Shown: positions 48,492 through 55,581, numbered from the stretch's first letter. The stretch is DNA of 64,000 nucleotides from Afipia sp. Root123D2 (GCF_001425835.1 NZ_LMDP01000001.1:1483838-1547837), one strand, 5' to 3'. Notes: generated from the letters alone by a model not told the origin. Program-made: numbers and translations.

Positions 48492-49698
48492 GAAACAGGA
48501 AGAGCGCATTGCGTCGTCGGATCCCTTCCTCGGGGAATTCCTTGGCGCACGTTGGCAGGCCAGTGCTGATATCGAGAAGGCTTCCGGCCACAGTGTCGCT
48601 ATGGCCTGCATCGCCGCTATCACCGGCAATTTGTCTGCGGTGCCGTTGAAACTGTATCGTCACACCGACGACGGCGGCCGCGAGCCCGCAACGGACCATC
48701 CATTGTATGGCGTCCTGCAGACGCAAGCCTCGCCAACGGTTACGGCGTTCGAGGCAAGGGAATGGCTGATTGCCAACGTTCTTATGTACGGGAATGCATT
48801 CGCCCGCATCGAGCGTAACGGCCGCGGGCAGGTTGTCGGCCTGCACCCGTTTGTCGCTGGCTCCGTGACGGTGGAATGTCTCGTTAATGGGCGGTTGCGA
48901 TACAAACACGCGCAGCGCAATGGCGGCACAGAAGTCTTGCTCCAAGATGAAATGCTCCACCTGCGCTATCGCACCAGCGACGGCGTGCTTGGCATGAGCC
49001 CTATCCAGATTGCGGCTGCAACCTTCGGGCTTGCCTTGAGTCAGCAAGATACGGCAGGCGTTGCTGCACAGAATAGCTTTCTGCCCAAGGGCGCGCTTGT
49101 ATTTCCTGAAAAGTTGGCCGCGGCTGGCAAGGGTGCGGGCAATGCTGATGACATCTTGGCGAAATTCAAAGCGAAGTTTGTCGGAGCAATGGCCACCGAC
49201 TCCGTCATGATTTTGGACGGGGGCGCAAAATTCGAGTCGTTTTCTTTCAACTCGAAGGACAGCGAATTCCTCGAAAGCCGCAAGTTATCTAACCTAGACA
49301 TCTGTCGCGTTTTCGGCGTGCCGCCATCCGTAGCCGGTATCACGGACAACTCGACATATAGCAATGTTGAGCAGGAATCGCGCGCACTTGTTACCCGCTG
49401 TCTGGCGCCGATGGCAAAGCGTATCGAGCAGGCCATGAATGTCGCGTTGCTCACGCCGGAGTCGCGCAAGTCGTTTTTTATCGAGCACGACTTGAATGGA
49501 CTCACTCGCGGCGACCTTGCGCAGCGTTACGCCGCTTATGCAATCGGCAGAAACAACGGCTGGCTCAACGTCGACGAAATCAGGAAGATGGAAAACATGT
49601 CGAAAGTTAAGGGCGGCGACACATACGTTGTTCCTCTCAACGTGACTGCCCTTGATGCAGCCAACGATAACAAAAACAAAATCGAGGACGCCGCATGA
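48478..49698 (+). CDS. Phage portal protein (HK97 family)
   Basis: A 406-residue portal protein starting MWPFKKQEER behind GGAGG; the longer open frame upstream lies inside the protease gene. Blocks include MACIAAITGNLSAVPLKLYR, NVLMYGNAFARIERNGRG, LRYRTSDGVLGMSPIQ, LSNLDICRVFGVPPSVAG and YAIGRNNGWLNVDEIRKMENM, all typical of the family. The dodecameric portal is the DNA entry channel and the terminase docking site. It is full length and apparently intact, and overlaps both neighbouring genes. Confidence 0.94.
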   Translation: MWPFKKQEERIASSDPFLGEFLGARWQASADIEKASGHSVAMACIAAITGNLSAVPLKLYRHTDDGGREPATDHPLYGVLQTQASPTVTAFEAREWLIANVLMYGNAFARIERNGRGQVVGLHPFVAGSVTVECLVNGRLRYKHAQRNGGTEVLLQDEMLHLRYRTSDGVLGMSPIQIAAATFGLALSQQDTAGVAAQNSFLPKGALVFPEKLAAAGKGAGNADDILAKFKAKFVGAMATDSVMILDGGAKFESFSFNSKDSEFLESRKLSNLDICRVFGVPPSVAGITDNSTYSNVEQESRALVTRCLAPMAKRIEQAMNVALLTPESRKSFFIEHDLNGLTRGDLAQRYAAYAIGRNNGWLNVDEIRKMENMSKVKGGDTYVVPLNVTALDAANDNKNKIEDAA

Positions 49699-50030
49699 CA
49701 ACGGCCGGCGAACTCCGCGAGGAAATCGAGCTGAAGGCACTCGTCACAGTCAGTGACGGTGCTGGCGGCAATACGCAATCTTGGGAAGTTGTCGCAACGA
49801 GTCCGGCCCGCATTCGTGTTTTGCGTGCCGGTGAAACGGTGATGGCAGGCCGGTTAGCATCGTCGCAAACGCTTGTCGTCACGATACGCAATCAGCCCGC
49901 CGTGGCCGACGCGGCGACAACCTGGAAACTTCGGAATACCCGCACGGACAAAACTTATGAAATCAAAAGCATCACGCCCGATGAACGGGGCGCGTTTGTA
50001 GACATACTCTGCGAAACTGGAGTCATATAA
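49695..50030 (+). CDS. Head-tail joining / head closure protein
   Basis: A 111-residue protein with the phage head-tail-joining pattern: MTTAGELREEIELKALV, DGAGGNTQSWEVVAT, PARIRVLRAGETVMAGR, and YEIKSITPDERGAFVDILCE. Proteins of this type (SPP1 gp16, HK97 gp7 class) cap the filled head and form the surface to which a tail docks. It is the last recognisable morphogenesis gene. In this element any tail must come from elsewhere. The start overlaps the portal stop (ATGA). Confidence 0.88.
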   Translation: MTTAGELREEIELKALVTVSDGAGGNTQSWEVVATSPARIRVLRAGETVMAGRLASSQTLVVTIRNQPAVADAATTWKLRNTRTDKTYEIKSITPDERGAFVDILCETGVI

Positions 50031-50031
50031 A

Positions 50032-50499
50032 ATGAAGGTGGAAGTTAAAGGCATGAATCTTTGCAGTGCGTATAGCTCGAAGTCCGGTTTCGACGTGCTT
50101 TGCACGGCTGATATTGGGCTGCCCGAACTGCAGATTACTTTCCATAACGTTGCACTAAGCTGGAGCGCGGAGCGTGGCTTCAAGGCGTTGCCCGCGAAAT
50201 TCAAGGCAGTCGCCTCGCGTGCAGTTTCGTGGCGGCAGGATGGCCCGGCCGCTACTGCGATGGCAGAGGCAATCGTCGCCATGTACGAAAAAATGGGCGG
50301 CACGTTGCCGGATACAGCCGCGAAGGTGCATGAGCGCGCAGACGATTACGATGCTGCGGTAAGGGCGAACCAGAAAGCCGAAGACGCCAAGCCGAGGCCG
50401 GTGCCGGTGCGCAGCGTGGAAGAAATCGACGCCACCATGGCGGTGACTGAGATGGGCTTGTCGCGCGGGTTGGAGCGGACTTTGGGGATTGCCTCTTGA
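50032..50499 (+). CDS. Unknown satellite protein
   Basis: A 155-residue protein starting one base after the head-closure stop. The N-terminal half (MKVEVKGMNLCSAYSSKSGF, IGLPELQITFHNVALSWSAERGFKALP) has the same general strand pattern and lysine/proline ending as the small SpoVG-like protein at the other end of the element. The C-terminal half is helical and charged, ending with RSVEEIDATMAVTEMGLSRG. No tail-protein family is recognised. The resemblance to SpoVG-like proteins is weak and by eye. Confidence 0.6.
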   Translation: MKVEVKGMNLCSAYSSKSGFDVLCTADIGLPELQITFHNVALSWSAERGFKALPAKFKAVASRAVSWRQDGPAATAMAEAIVAMYEKMGGTLPDTAAKVHERADDYDAAVRANQKAEDAKPRPVPVRSVEEIDATMAVTEMGLSRGLERTLGIAS

Positions 50500-50584
50500 A
50501 ATCCAGCAGCGCGTCACCATTTGCGGCAATGGCGCGCCGCTCGGGCCTATCGAGGGCAATCGTTTAACACCAGCGGAGCGCGCC

Positions 50585-50866
50585 ATGCCCCCCGAACGCA
50601 CCGACGTGCCAGCCGCAAGGCCGGTATATGAATACGCCCCCCGCGGTTTACGCCGCGCCGAGGCGGCTCGATATCTTGGGATATCGCCTAGTCACTTTGA
50701 CAACCAACGCTCCGTCGGGGCAATCCCGGCTCCCCATCAAATTCTAGGCGTTGTACTATGGGACAGGCGGGAGCTTGATTCCCTATTCGATGGCAAATTG
50801 CCGTCTGCCGCCAATGACAACGATTATTGGGAAAAAGCGTGCGGCAGCGCAAACCAAAATACGTGA
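50585..50866 (+). CDS. AlpA-like helix-turn-helix regulator / excisionase
   Basis: A 93-residue protein from the ATG at MPPERTDVPAARP, which has GGAG six bases upstream; a TTG 32 codons earlier opens a longer reading. The core LRRAEAARYLGISPSHFDNQR, followed by VLWDRRELDSLFDG, is the winged-helix MerR/AlpA-type DNA-binding fold used by excisionases and AlpA activators. Its place immediately upstream of, and overlapping, the integrase gene fits a recombination directionality factor or an inducer of excision, as AlpA proteins do in satellites. Confidence 0.78.
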   Translation: MPPERTDVPAARPVYEYAPRGLRRAEAARYLGISPSHFDNQRSVGAIPAPHQILGVVLWDRRELDSLFDGKLPSAANDNDYWEKACGSANQNT

Positions 50867-52014
50867 ATGAATATCTGGATAGACACGGGCATCCCCGCGT
50901 CTATCTGCGCAGGCCGGGTAAGCCGCAGCTTGCCCTGCCCGCGCCGCTATACACACCCGAGTTTTGGGCGGCGTACCGTGCAGCCATGTCTAGCGATGCA
51001 CCAACGCCGGAAGTGAAGCGCATCAAGGCTGGCACCATTGCTGCCGCCGTCAAGGGCTGCGAGGGCACTCACGTTAAGGGCTACTATAACAGCACCCAAT
51101 TCAGGGCGCTGGCCGAGACCACGAAAGCGGTTTACCGCGGCGTGTTGGACCGCCTTGTTGAAAAGCACGGCGACGGGCCGGTTGCTGGCCTTCAGGCAAA
51201 GTACATAAACAACCTGATAGACGAGATGGCCGACACACCTTCCGCCGCGAGCAATTTCCGCAAGCGTCTAAAGGCGGTAATGGATTACGCCGTCTCAGTC
51301 GGAATGCGCGCTGACAATCCGGTTATCATGGCCAAGAGGGTGAAACTCAAAACTACAGGCCATCGCACGTGGACGGAAGAGGATATCACCAAATTCCGCA
51401 AGCGTTGGAAGGTTGGCACGCCGCTACGGCTCGCCTTTGAGGTATTGTTGCATACCGGCTTGCGTCGCAGCGATGCCGTCCGCCTTAGCTGGAATCACCT
51501 GACGCAGGACGGGTTCGCTATCGCCACCAAAAAGAGCCAAGGCCATGTCGAGTTGTGCATTCCGGTGCACACCGACTTGGCCCGCTACATTGCCGACTGC
51601 CCGAAGGATGGCCCAGCCTTCATTGAAACCATGTATGGGAAGGCGCGCAGCGAGAAGGCGTTTTCGAGTTGGATTAGCGAAGCGGCGGCGGACGCCGGAC
51701 TGCCGCCGAAGTCGTCACCGCACGGAGTCCGAAAGGCGGCATGTCGTCGTCTGGCCGAGACAGGATGCACCGCGCTCGAAATCATGGCGATTACCGGCCA
51801 CACCGATATCAGGGAGATTGAGCGCTACTGCCGCGAGGCCGCCCGCAAGAAACTGGCCGTTACCGCGATGGCTAAACTTGAAGGCGGTTTTGATGCCAGA
51901 TTGCCTAACCCACCCGAAGAGTTAGGCAAAAGTGCTGATAACCCATTGAAATCATTGACGACAAAGCCAGCATGGCGATCCCAGCAGGATTCGAACCTGC
52001 AACCCGCGGAGTAG
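50827..52014 (+). CDS. int: Tyrosine-family site-specific integrase
   Basis: A 395-residue integrase (TTG start; a GTG four codons in is an equally good choice). An N-terminal arm-binding and SAM-like region (residues about 90-180) is followed by the catalytic domain with R213 in HTGLRRSDAVRLSW, a beta-strand lysine in TKKS, H299-x-x-R302 in PHGVRKAA, H325 in TGHTDI and the nucleophile Y334 in ERYCREA. All catalytic residues are present. The last residues SQQDSNLQPAE are read through the attachment core and into the tRNA-Arg gene in antisense. In the excised circle the frame would stop after QQD. Confidence 0.95.
   Translation: MGKSVRQRKPKYVNEYLDRHGHPRVYLRRPGKPQLALPAPLYTPEFWAAYRAAMSSDAPTPEVKRIKAGTIAAAVKGCEGTHVKGYYNSTQFRALAETTKAVYRGVLDRLVEKHGDGPVAGLQAKYINNLIDEMADTPSAASNFRKRLKAVMDYAVSVGMRADNPVIMAKRVKLKTTGHRTWTEEDITKFRKRWKVGTPLRLAFEVLLHTGLRRSDAVRLSWNHLTQDGFAIATKKSQGHVELCIPVHTDLARYIADCPKDGPAFIETMYGKARSEKAFSSWISEAAADAGLPPKSSPHGVRKAACRRLAETGCTALEIMAITGHTDIREIERYCREAARKKLAVTAMAKLEGGFDARLPNPPEELGKSADNPLKSLTTKPAWRSQQDSNLQPAE
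51900..51930. promoter_or_regulatory. Right pair of putative integrase arm-type sites
   Basis: ATTGCCTAAC (51900-51909) and GTTAGGCAAA (51921-51930) are inverted copies of the motif found at the left end, 42 to 72 bases from the right core. They lie inside the 3' part of the integrase gene. Matching pairs on both arms fit integrase arm binding. Confidence 0.6.
51972..51991. repeat. attR core (20-bp direct repeat)
   Basis: The sequence is identical to the left core at 40807-40826. It supplies the 3' end of tRNA-Arg, including CCA, so the tRNA stays intact after integration. The element lies on the 3' side of the tRNA, the usual position for tyrosine integrases. Confidence 0.95.
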
Positions 52015-52049
52015 AAATCCGCTACTCTATCCAGTTGAGCTATGGGATC
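51973..52049 (-). tRNA. tRNA-Arg (anticodon TCT), satellite integration site
   Basis: A complete 77-nt cloverleaf. Acceptor GATCCCA pairs with TGGGATC, discriminator is G, and CCA is encoded. The anticodon stem-loop GCGGATTTCTACTCCGC shows TCT, and the T arm is GCAGGTTCGAATCCTGC. The last 19 bases coincide with the att core. The integrase gene overlaps 42 bases in antisense. Confidence 0.97.
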
Positions 52050-52107
52050 GTGGGATCTTCATACCATTGTAAATATGAAGAGCCAGTACCTCTGCCAGCG
52101 TCGTCTT

Positions 52108-52824
52108 TCATCCCTTCTGAAAGACGAAATTGTTGCAGTAGCCCTTATCAGCCCAAAAGCAGTCGCCGGTCTGGCGCTGATGCTGATCGAGGGAGAACCC
52201 GGCGATCGGCGAAAGCAACCGGCCGTTGACGAATTTCCCAGTATATCCAAATAGTTCCAGATAGGCGAACACATCGAAAACGGAGCCGGTGTCGAGGTGT
52301 CGTTGTTCGCATTCGAACACGAGGAGCGGGCCCCGCTCAGTGAGGATGCGCTCGGCTCCGCGAAAGACCTCCAACTCGGCCCCTTCGACATCAATCTTCA
52401 GAATGTCCGGTTGACGGCCGGCCCCGAAATAGTCGTCGAGCGCAACAACGGGGATCGTCACGGACGGTGTTCCAGCCGGATAATGTTTGGCGTTCAGCGT
52501 CGCGCCCGGGGAGTTCTTCGACGGAAGATAGAGCGACCGGCTCCCTGAACTTCCCCCGACGCCCGACGCCTCCACGGTCACATTCGCAAACCTCGGGGCC
52601 CGGAACGAGGATTCAAGATATGACGCAAGTTCGGGCTGCGGTTCGAAGGCAATGACCCGGCCTTGAGGGGTCCAACGGGAAAGCCAGTAGAGGTAGCTGC
52701 CCTTGTTCGCACCGATATCGCAGACGATGTCGGTAGGTCTGATTGCGGCAGCGATTGCGTCCAACTCAGTCCGGTTGTCGCGATAGCGCCCGCGAAATGC
52801 CCGCCACAGAAGTCGCGCCGCCAT
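52108..52824 (-). CDS. FkbM family methyltransferase
   Basis: A 238-residue SAM-dependent methyltransferase. Motif I is VCDIGANKGSYLYWLSR. RVIAFEPQPELASYL follows, and ILKIDVEGAELEVFRGAE is the FkbM-specific block. Family members O-methylate sugars or polyketides and are often part of surface-polysaccharide synthesis. No polysaccharide genes are adjacent here, so the substrate is unknown. The gene faces the tRNA-Arg and the satellite, in the host flank. Confidence 0.88.
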   Translation of the reverse strand: MAARLLWRAFRGRYRDNRTELDAIAAAIRPTDIVCDIGANKGSYLYWLSRWTPQGRVIAFEPQPELASYLESSFRAPRFANVTVEASGVGGSSGSRSLYLPSKNSPGATLNAKHYPAGTPSVTIPVVALDDYFGAGRQPDILKIDVEGAELEVFRGAERILTERGPLLVFECEQRHLDTGSVFDVFAYLELFGYTGKFVNGRLLSPIAGFSLDQHQRQTGDCFWADKGYCNNFVFQKG

Positions 52825-53015
52825 TTGAAACAGCCCCCCAGCCGAATCAAACTTCTAGCTCGCTGCGGGCGCAGATGAAACACCTTCGTGAATCCAATCG
52901 CGCGCGATGCACGGATGTATCGATTGCACCGTTTCAAGGCGGCTTGGAGCGGCAGTGCGCTTCTGGCAGGACGGGCTGCCCCGATGGCTTCAATCATTAT
53001 TCGGGACCAGTCGAC

Positions 53016-53282
53016 CTAGTGCCATTTGGACTTCAGCCCGATGCGTTTGAACCGGACTCCAGTTCCGTCAGGCAGCCTGGTGGCCTCGAAGCCGCCGTCG
53101 CGGATCGCATTCCGCTGCGGCATGGCATCATGGGGACCCCGCTCCTTTTCCCACCAACGGGCCCGCTGCGAACTGCGGGATAGCTGAAACCCGATGATGT
53201 CCTCGATCTGCTCGAACGTCAGAACAAGCTCGGCTTGCGTCTGCTGCTTCAGGTAGTCCCGAAGCGGGTCGTATTTATTCAT
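53016..53282 (-). CDS. Small protein with YDPL...WW motif (DUF7662-like)
   Basis: An 88-residue protein starting MNKYDPLRDYLKQQ, chosen over a longer upstream frame because the domain begins here. The pattern YDPL-x2-YL, LTFEQIEDIIGFQLS, RARWWEKER and a C-terminal basic strand matches a small widespread domain with unknown function. It is found alone or fused to nucleases and kinases. No signal peptide or membrane segment is present. Confidence 0.65.
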   Translation of the reverse strand: MNKYDPLRDYLKQQTQAELVLTFEQIEDIIGFQLSRSSQRARWWEKERGPHDAMPQRNAIRDGGFEATRLPDGTGVRFKRIGLKSKWH

Positions 53283-53452
53283 CGCCAGTATCCCAGTTCC
53301 ATGTGCCGCATCTAGCGCGAACGGCGTTCCGGCGCCAGTTCCGGCCGCTGACGAAATCTTTGTCGAAAACCCGGACAGGGCTGTGAAATCTGCTACATGT
53401 CCCGGCATAAACCACGCGATTCAACCCGCACGACCGAGAAGAGCCAATCAAC

Positions 53453-53794
53453 ATGAGTTTCAAGGAGCCGTCATTCCTCGACCGGCAAGCCGCCGCACGG
53501 AACGCCAAAAAAGGCATCATGGAGAAATTCAAGAGCAAGCCCGCTCCTGACGATCCTGAGGTGCTGAAACGGCAGGCAGAGCGGCAGGCGCTCGCAGCCC
53601 AGCGCGCGGACGCGCAGCGGGTGCGCGATGCGGCGAAGGCCGAGAAAAAGGCCCGTGAGGCCGAACTTGCCGCGGAAGCGGCGGTACAGGCTGAACGCGA
53701 GCGGCTGGCGGCGGAAGAAGCTGCGCTCGCCCTGAAGGCCCAGCAAAAAGCTGCGCGCGATGCGCGCTATGCCGCCCGCAAAGCTCGGAAGTAA
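53453..53794 (+). CDS. DUF6481 family protein
   Basis: A 113-residue, strongly helical, Ala/Lys/Glu/Arg-rich protein. It begins MSFKEPSFLDRQAAARNAKK, the conserved N-terminal signature of DUF6481 in alphaproteobacteria. The rest is a long coiled coil (KAEKKAREAELAAEAAVQ). Function unknown. It is followed by a strong stem-loop between convergent genes. Confidence 0.8.
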   Translation: MSFKEPSFLDRQAAARNAKKGIMEKFKSKPAPDDPEVLKRQAERQALAAQRADAQRVRDAAKAEKKAREAELAAEAAVQAERERLAAEEAALALKAQQKAARDARYAARKARK

Positions 53795-53847
53795 TTTTCA
53801 CGAACGCGCTGGTAGGTGGCCAAGAGCGCAAGGCTGCATGCACAAGA

Positions 53848-53879
53848 GTGTCAGGCTCCCGGGACGGTGAGCCTGACAC
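53848..53879. terminator. Strong stem-loop between convergent genes
   Basis: GTGTCAGGCTC (53848-53858) and GAGCCTGACAC (53869-53879) form a perfect 11-bp stem with a 10-base loop between the convergent DUF6481 and MXKDX genes. Neither strand has a good U-tract directly after the stem, so termination may be weak or Rho-assisted. Confidence 0.5.
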
Positions 53880-53899
53880 GCTCTGAAAAATAAGAAGGC

Positions 53900-54115
53900 C
53901 TATTTCTTCATCCCGTCTTTTTTCATGCCATCCTTCTTCATCATGCTGTCCTTGTGCATGCCATCTTTCTTCATGCCATCCTTCGACATGGTGTCTTCCT
54001 TCTTCATGCCGTCCTTGGACATCTTGTCCTGGGCGAAGGCGGCGGGCGCGAACGCCACGCTAAGGGACAGAACTGCGGCGGAGACGCCAAGCGCGATACG
54101 AGTGCCGATCGTCAT
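53900..54115 (-). CDS. Pentapeptide MXKDX repeat protein
   Basis: A 71-residue exported protein. The start MTIGTRIALGVSAAV has AAGGA eight bases upstream and gives a signal peptide ending PAAFAQ. The mature part is a run of Met-x-Lys-Asp/Glu-x units (DKMSKDGMKKEDTMSKDGM...). This composition fits the MXKDX repeat family, small Met-rich periplasmic proteins often linked to ECF-sigma-controlled metal or oxidative-stress loci; a metal-binding role is inferred. A long upstream in-frame extension is not coding. Confidence 0.85.
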   Translation of the reverse strand: MTIGTRIALGVSAAVLSLSVAFAPAAFAQDKMSKDGMKKEDTMSKDGMKKDGMHKDSMMKKDGMKKDGMKK

Positions 54116-54276
54116 TGATGGGATCCTTGTGATCAGGGTCGCTTGAGCGACGAATGTCGCCCAATGACACTTCGCATCGTCTGCCCGGTTGTTACTGGAG
54201 CCCGGAGCTTTTTCTGCCGAAAACTCGGTCTCTTGACGCTGGGCCGGTCCGAGCGACAATCGACCCAGATTTGTGT

Positions 54277-54697
54277 GCAGCGCATCAATCGGCGATGCGC
54301 AACGGTGCGCTCGACATGAGCCTCTACCCTTCTCTATGCCTGCGGCGAAGTTCCCGAAGCCAACATCGGCCTGATGCCCGGTCTGCTGAGCAGTTACGAC
54401 CAAGGCCTCGCATGGAAGAAGCAGCCGGTCGGCAAAGCCCTCACCGATTGCCTGGAAGTCATGGACGCTTGCGCATGAAGCCTTCGTCGACGGTCAAGTG
54501 TCCAACTCGATGTGGAGCCCGCCGCTGGCGATTTCGTATTACCTCATGGCTGTCGGGATGACACTGCTGTGAGTCCAGATCCTGCTCCAAATCATCAGTT
54601 CATTCGGCAGGACCACGCATTCATGACCGTACTCGGAATTGGAATCAGCTACAGCGTGGCGACGCTTGTGGTCATGGGGCCGGAAGCGGCGCGTTAG
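54277..54697 (+). pseudogene. Remnants of a TRAP transporter operon (dctP-dctQ-dctM)
   Basis: Three decayed pieces follow in the order of a TRAP operon. A dctP fragment reads RNGALDMSLYP, then after a frameshift GEVPEANIGLMPGLLSSYDQ and PVGKALTDCLE before a stop at 54476. Overlapping it, a dctQ C-terminal piece from 54474 reads VSNSMWSPPLAISYYLMAVG, then a TGA at 54570, then VQILLQIISSF, ending at 54626. A dctM-like start (MTVLGIGISYSVATLVVMG) overlaps that stop by ATGA and ends after 24 codons. Large parts of dctP and dctQ and nearly all of dctM are missing, so several deletions have occurred. Family assignment is from memory of typical sequences. Confidence 0.55.
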
Positions 54698-54714
54698 CCG
54701 TCAACCGCGAGGCA

Positions 54715-54745
54715 CGAAAAACAAATGGCCGGGCGTTGCCCGGTC
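54715..54745 (-). terminator. Intrinsic terminator of the leucine-catabolism operon
   Basis: On the minus strand GACCGGGC-AAC-GCCCGGCC forms an 8-bp stem (one G-T pair) and is followed by ATTTGTTTTTC. It begins about 30 bases after the stop codon of the last operon gene. Confidence 0.75.
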
Positions 54746-54775
54746 ATTGTCACGCTTGGAGGTACGTTAGGATAA

Positions 54776-55567
54776 CTAGCGCTTGAACTTCGGCGCGCGC
54801 TTCTCGACAAACGCAGCGACTGCCTCGCGGAAATCAGGATCGTGTCCGCCCTCGCGCTGTATGTCGCGCTCGAGATCGAGTTGGGCATCGTGCGAGTTCG
54901 TTTCCGATGCGTCCATGATCCGCTTGATACGGGTAATGCCGTCGGCCGGCAGTGCCGCAAGCCGGCGGCAAATGCTTTCAGCCTCGGCCATCAGCTTGTC
55001 GTCGTCCACGCATTTCCAGATCAGGCCCCAGCGTTCGGCATCCTCGGCGCTCAGCGGCTCGGCCAGCATGGCGAGCCCACGCGCACGGGCTGAGCCTACA
55101 AGACGCGGCAGCAACCATGTGCCGCCGGCATCCGGGACCAGCCCGAGCTTGGCGAAGGCCTGCAGGAATTTCGCAGAGCGTGCCGCGACCACGAAATCGC
55201 ACTGCAGGGCGAAGTTCGCGCCAGCGCCTGCGGCAACGCCATTGACGGCGCAGATCACCGGCTGCGGCAGACGCCGGATCACCCGCATCAGCGGGTTGTA
55301 GTACTTCTCGAGGCGTGCGCCGGCGTCTGGCTTGCTGTCACCCGCCCCGGCGGTGAAATTTTCCGCGAGGTCCTGACCGGCACAGAAACCCTTGCCGTTG
55401 CCGGTGACAATGATCGCACGACAGGCCGGATCCTTGCCCGCATCATCGAACGCCACGGCCAGCGCGATATGCATGTCCTGCGTGAAGGCATTGAGTTGCG
55501 CGGGACGATTGAGCGTGATGGTGTGGATGCCGTCGCGCTTGGTCACCAGAACGGGTAGCTCGCTCAT
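54776..55567 (-). CDS. Enoyl-CoA hydratase/isomerase family protein (PaaG-like)
   Basis: A 263-residue crotonase-fold enzyme. GNGKGFCAGQDLAE and NGVAAGAGANFALQCDF form the oxyanion hole. LGLVPDAGGTWLLPRLVG and WGLIWKCVDDD are closest to the PaaG (ring-1,2-epoxyphenylacetyl-CoA isomerase) branch, with Asp rather than Glu in PDAGG. The ATG at MSELPVLV is preferred because GAGG lies nine bases upstream; an ATG two codons earlier is too close to it. It is last in the operon with HMG-CoA lyase and methylcrotonyl-CoA carboxylase. Its reaction there is not obvious, since the operon already has a methylglutaconyl-CoA hydratase. Confidence 0.82.
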   Translation of the reverse strand: MSELPVLVTKRDGIHTITLNRPAQLNAFTQDMHIALAVAFDDAGKDPACRAIIVTGNGKGFCAGQDLAENFTAGAGDSKPDAGARLEKYYNPLMRVIRRLPQPVICAVNGVAAGAGANFALQCDFVVAARSAKFLQAFAKLGLVPDAGGTWLLPRLVGSARARGLAMLAEPLSAEDAERWGLIWKCVDDDKLMAEAESICRRLAALPADGITRIKRIMDASETNSHDAQLDLERDIQREGGHDPDFREAVAAFVEKRAPKFKR

Positions 55568-55581
55568 CGTCATGTTCCTCG

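Larger units (their letters stand above)
40807..51991 (+). mobile_element. Integrated capsid-forming phage satellite (cf-PICI-like) in tRNA-Arg
   Basis: An 11.2-kb element bounded by a perfect 20-bp direct repeat, with the right copy completing the 3' end of tRNA-Arg(TCT). About fourteen genes all run rightwards: SpoVG-like protein, O-like replication initiator, HNH nuclease, TerL, two unknowns, capsid, gp6-like connector, prohead protease, portal, head closure, unknown, AlpA-like regulator and integrase. Head and packaging genes are intact by inspection. No tail tube, tape measure, baseplate, fibre, holin, lysin or recognisable repressor gene is present. This composition is that of capsid-forming phage-inducible chromosomal islands, which use a helper phage's tails. 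A shortened prophage is the main alternative. Confidence 0.85.

Noticed and set aside
40807..51991. Gene transfer agent or complete prophage
   Set aside because: GTAs lack integrase and att sites and include tail genes; a complete prophage would need tail and lysis modules, which are absent.
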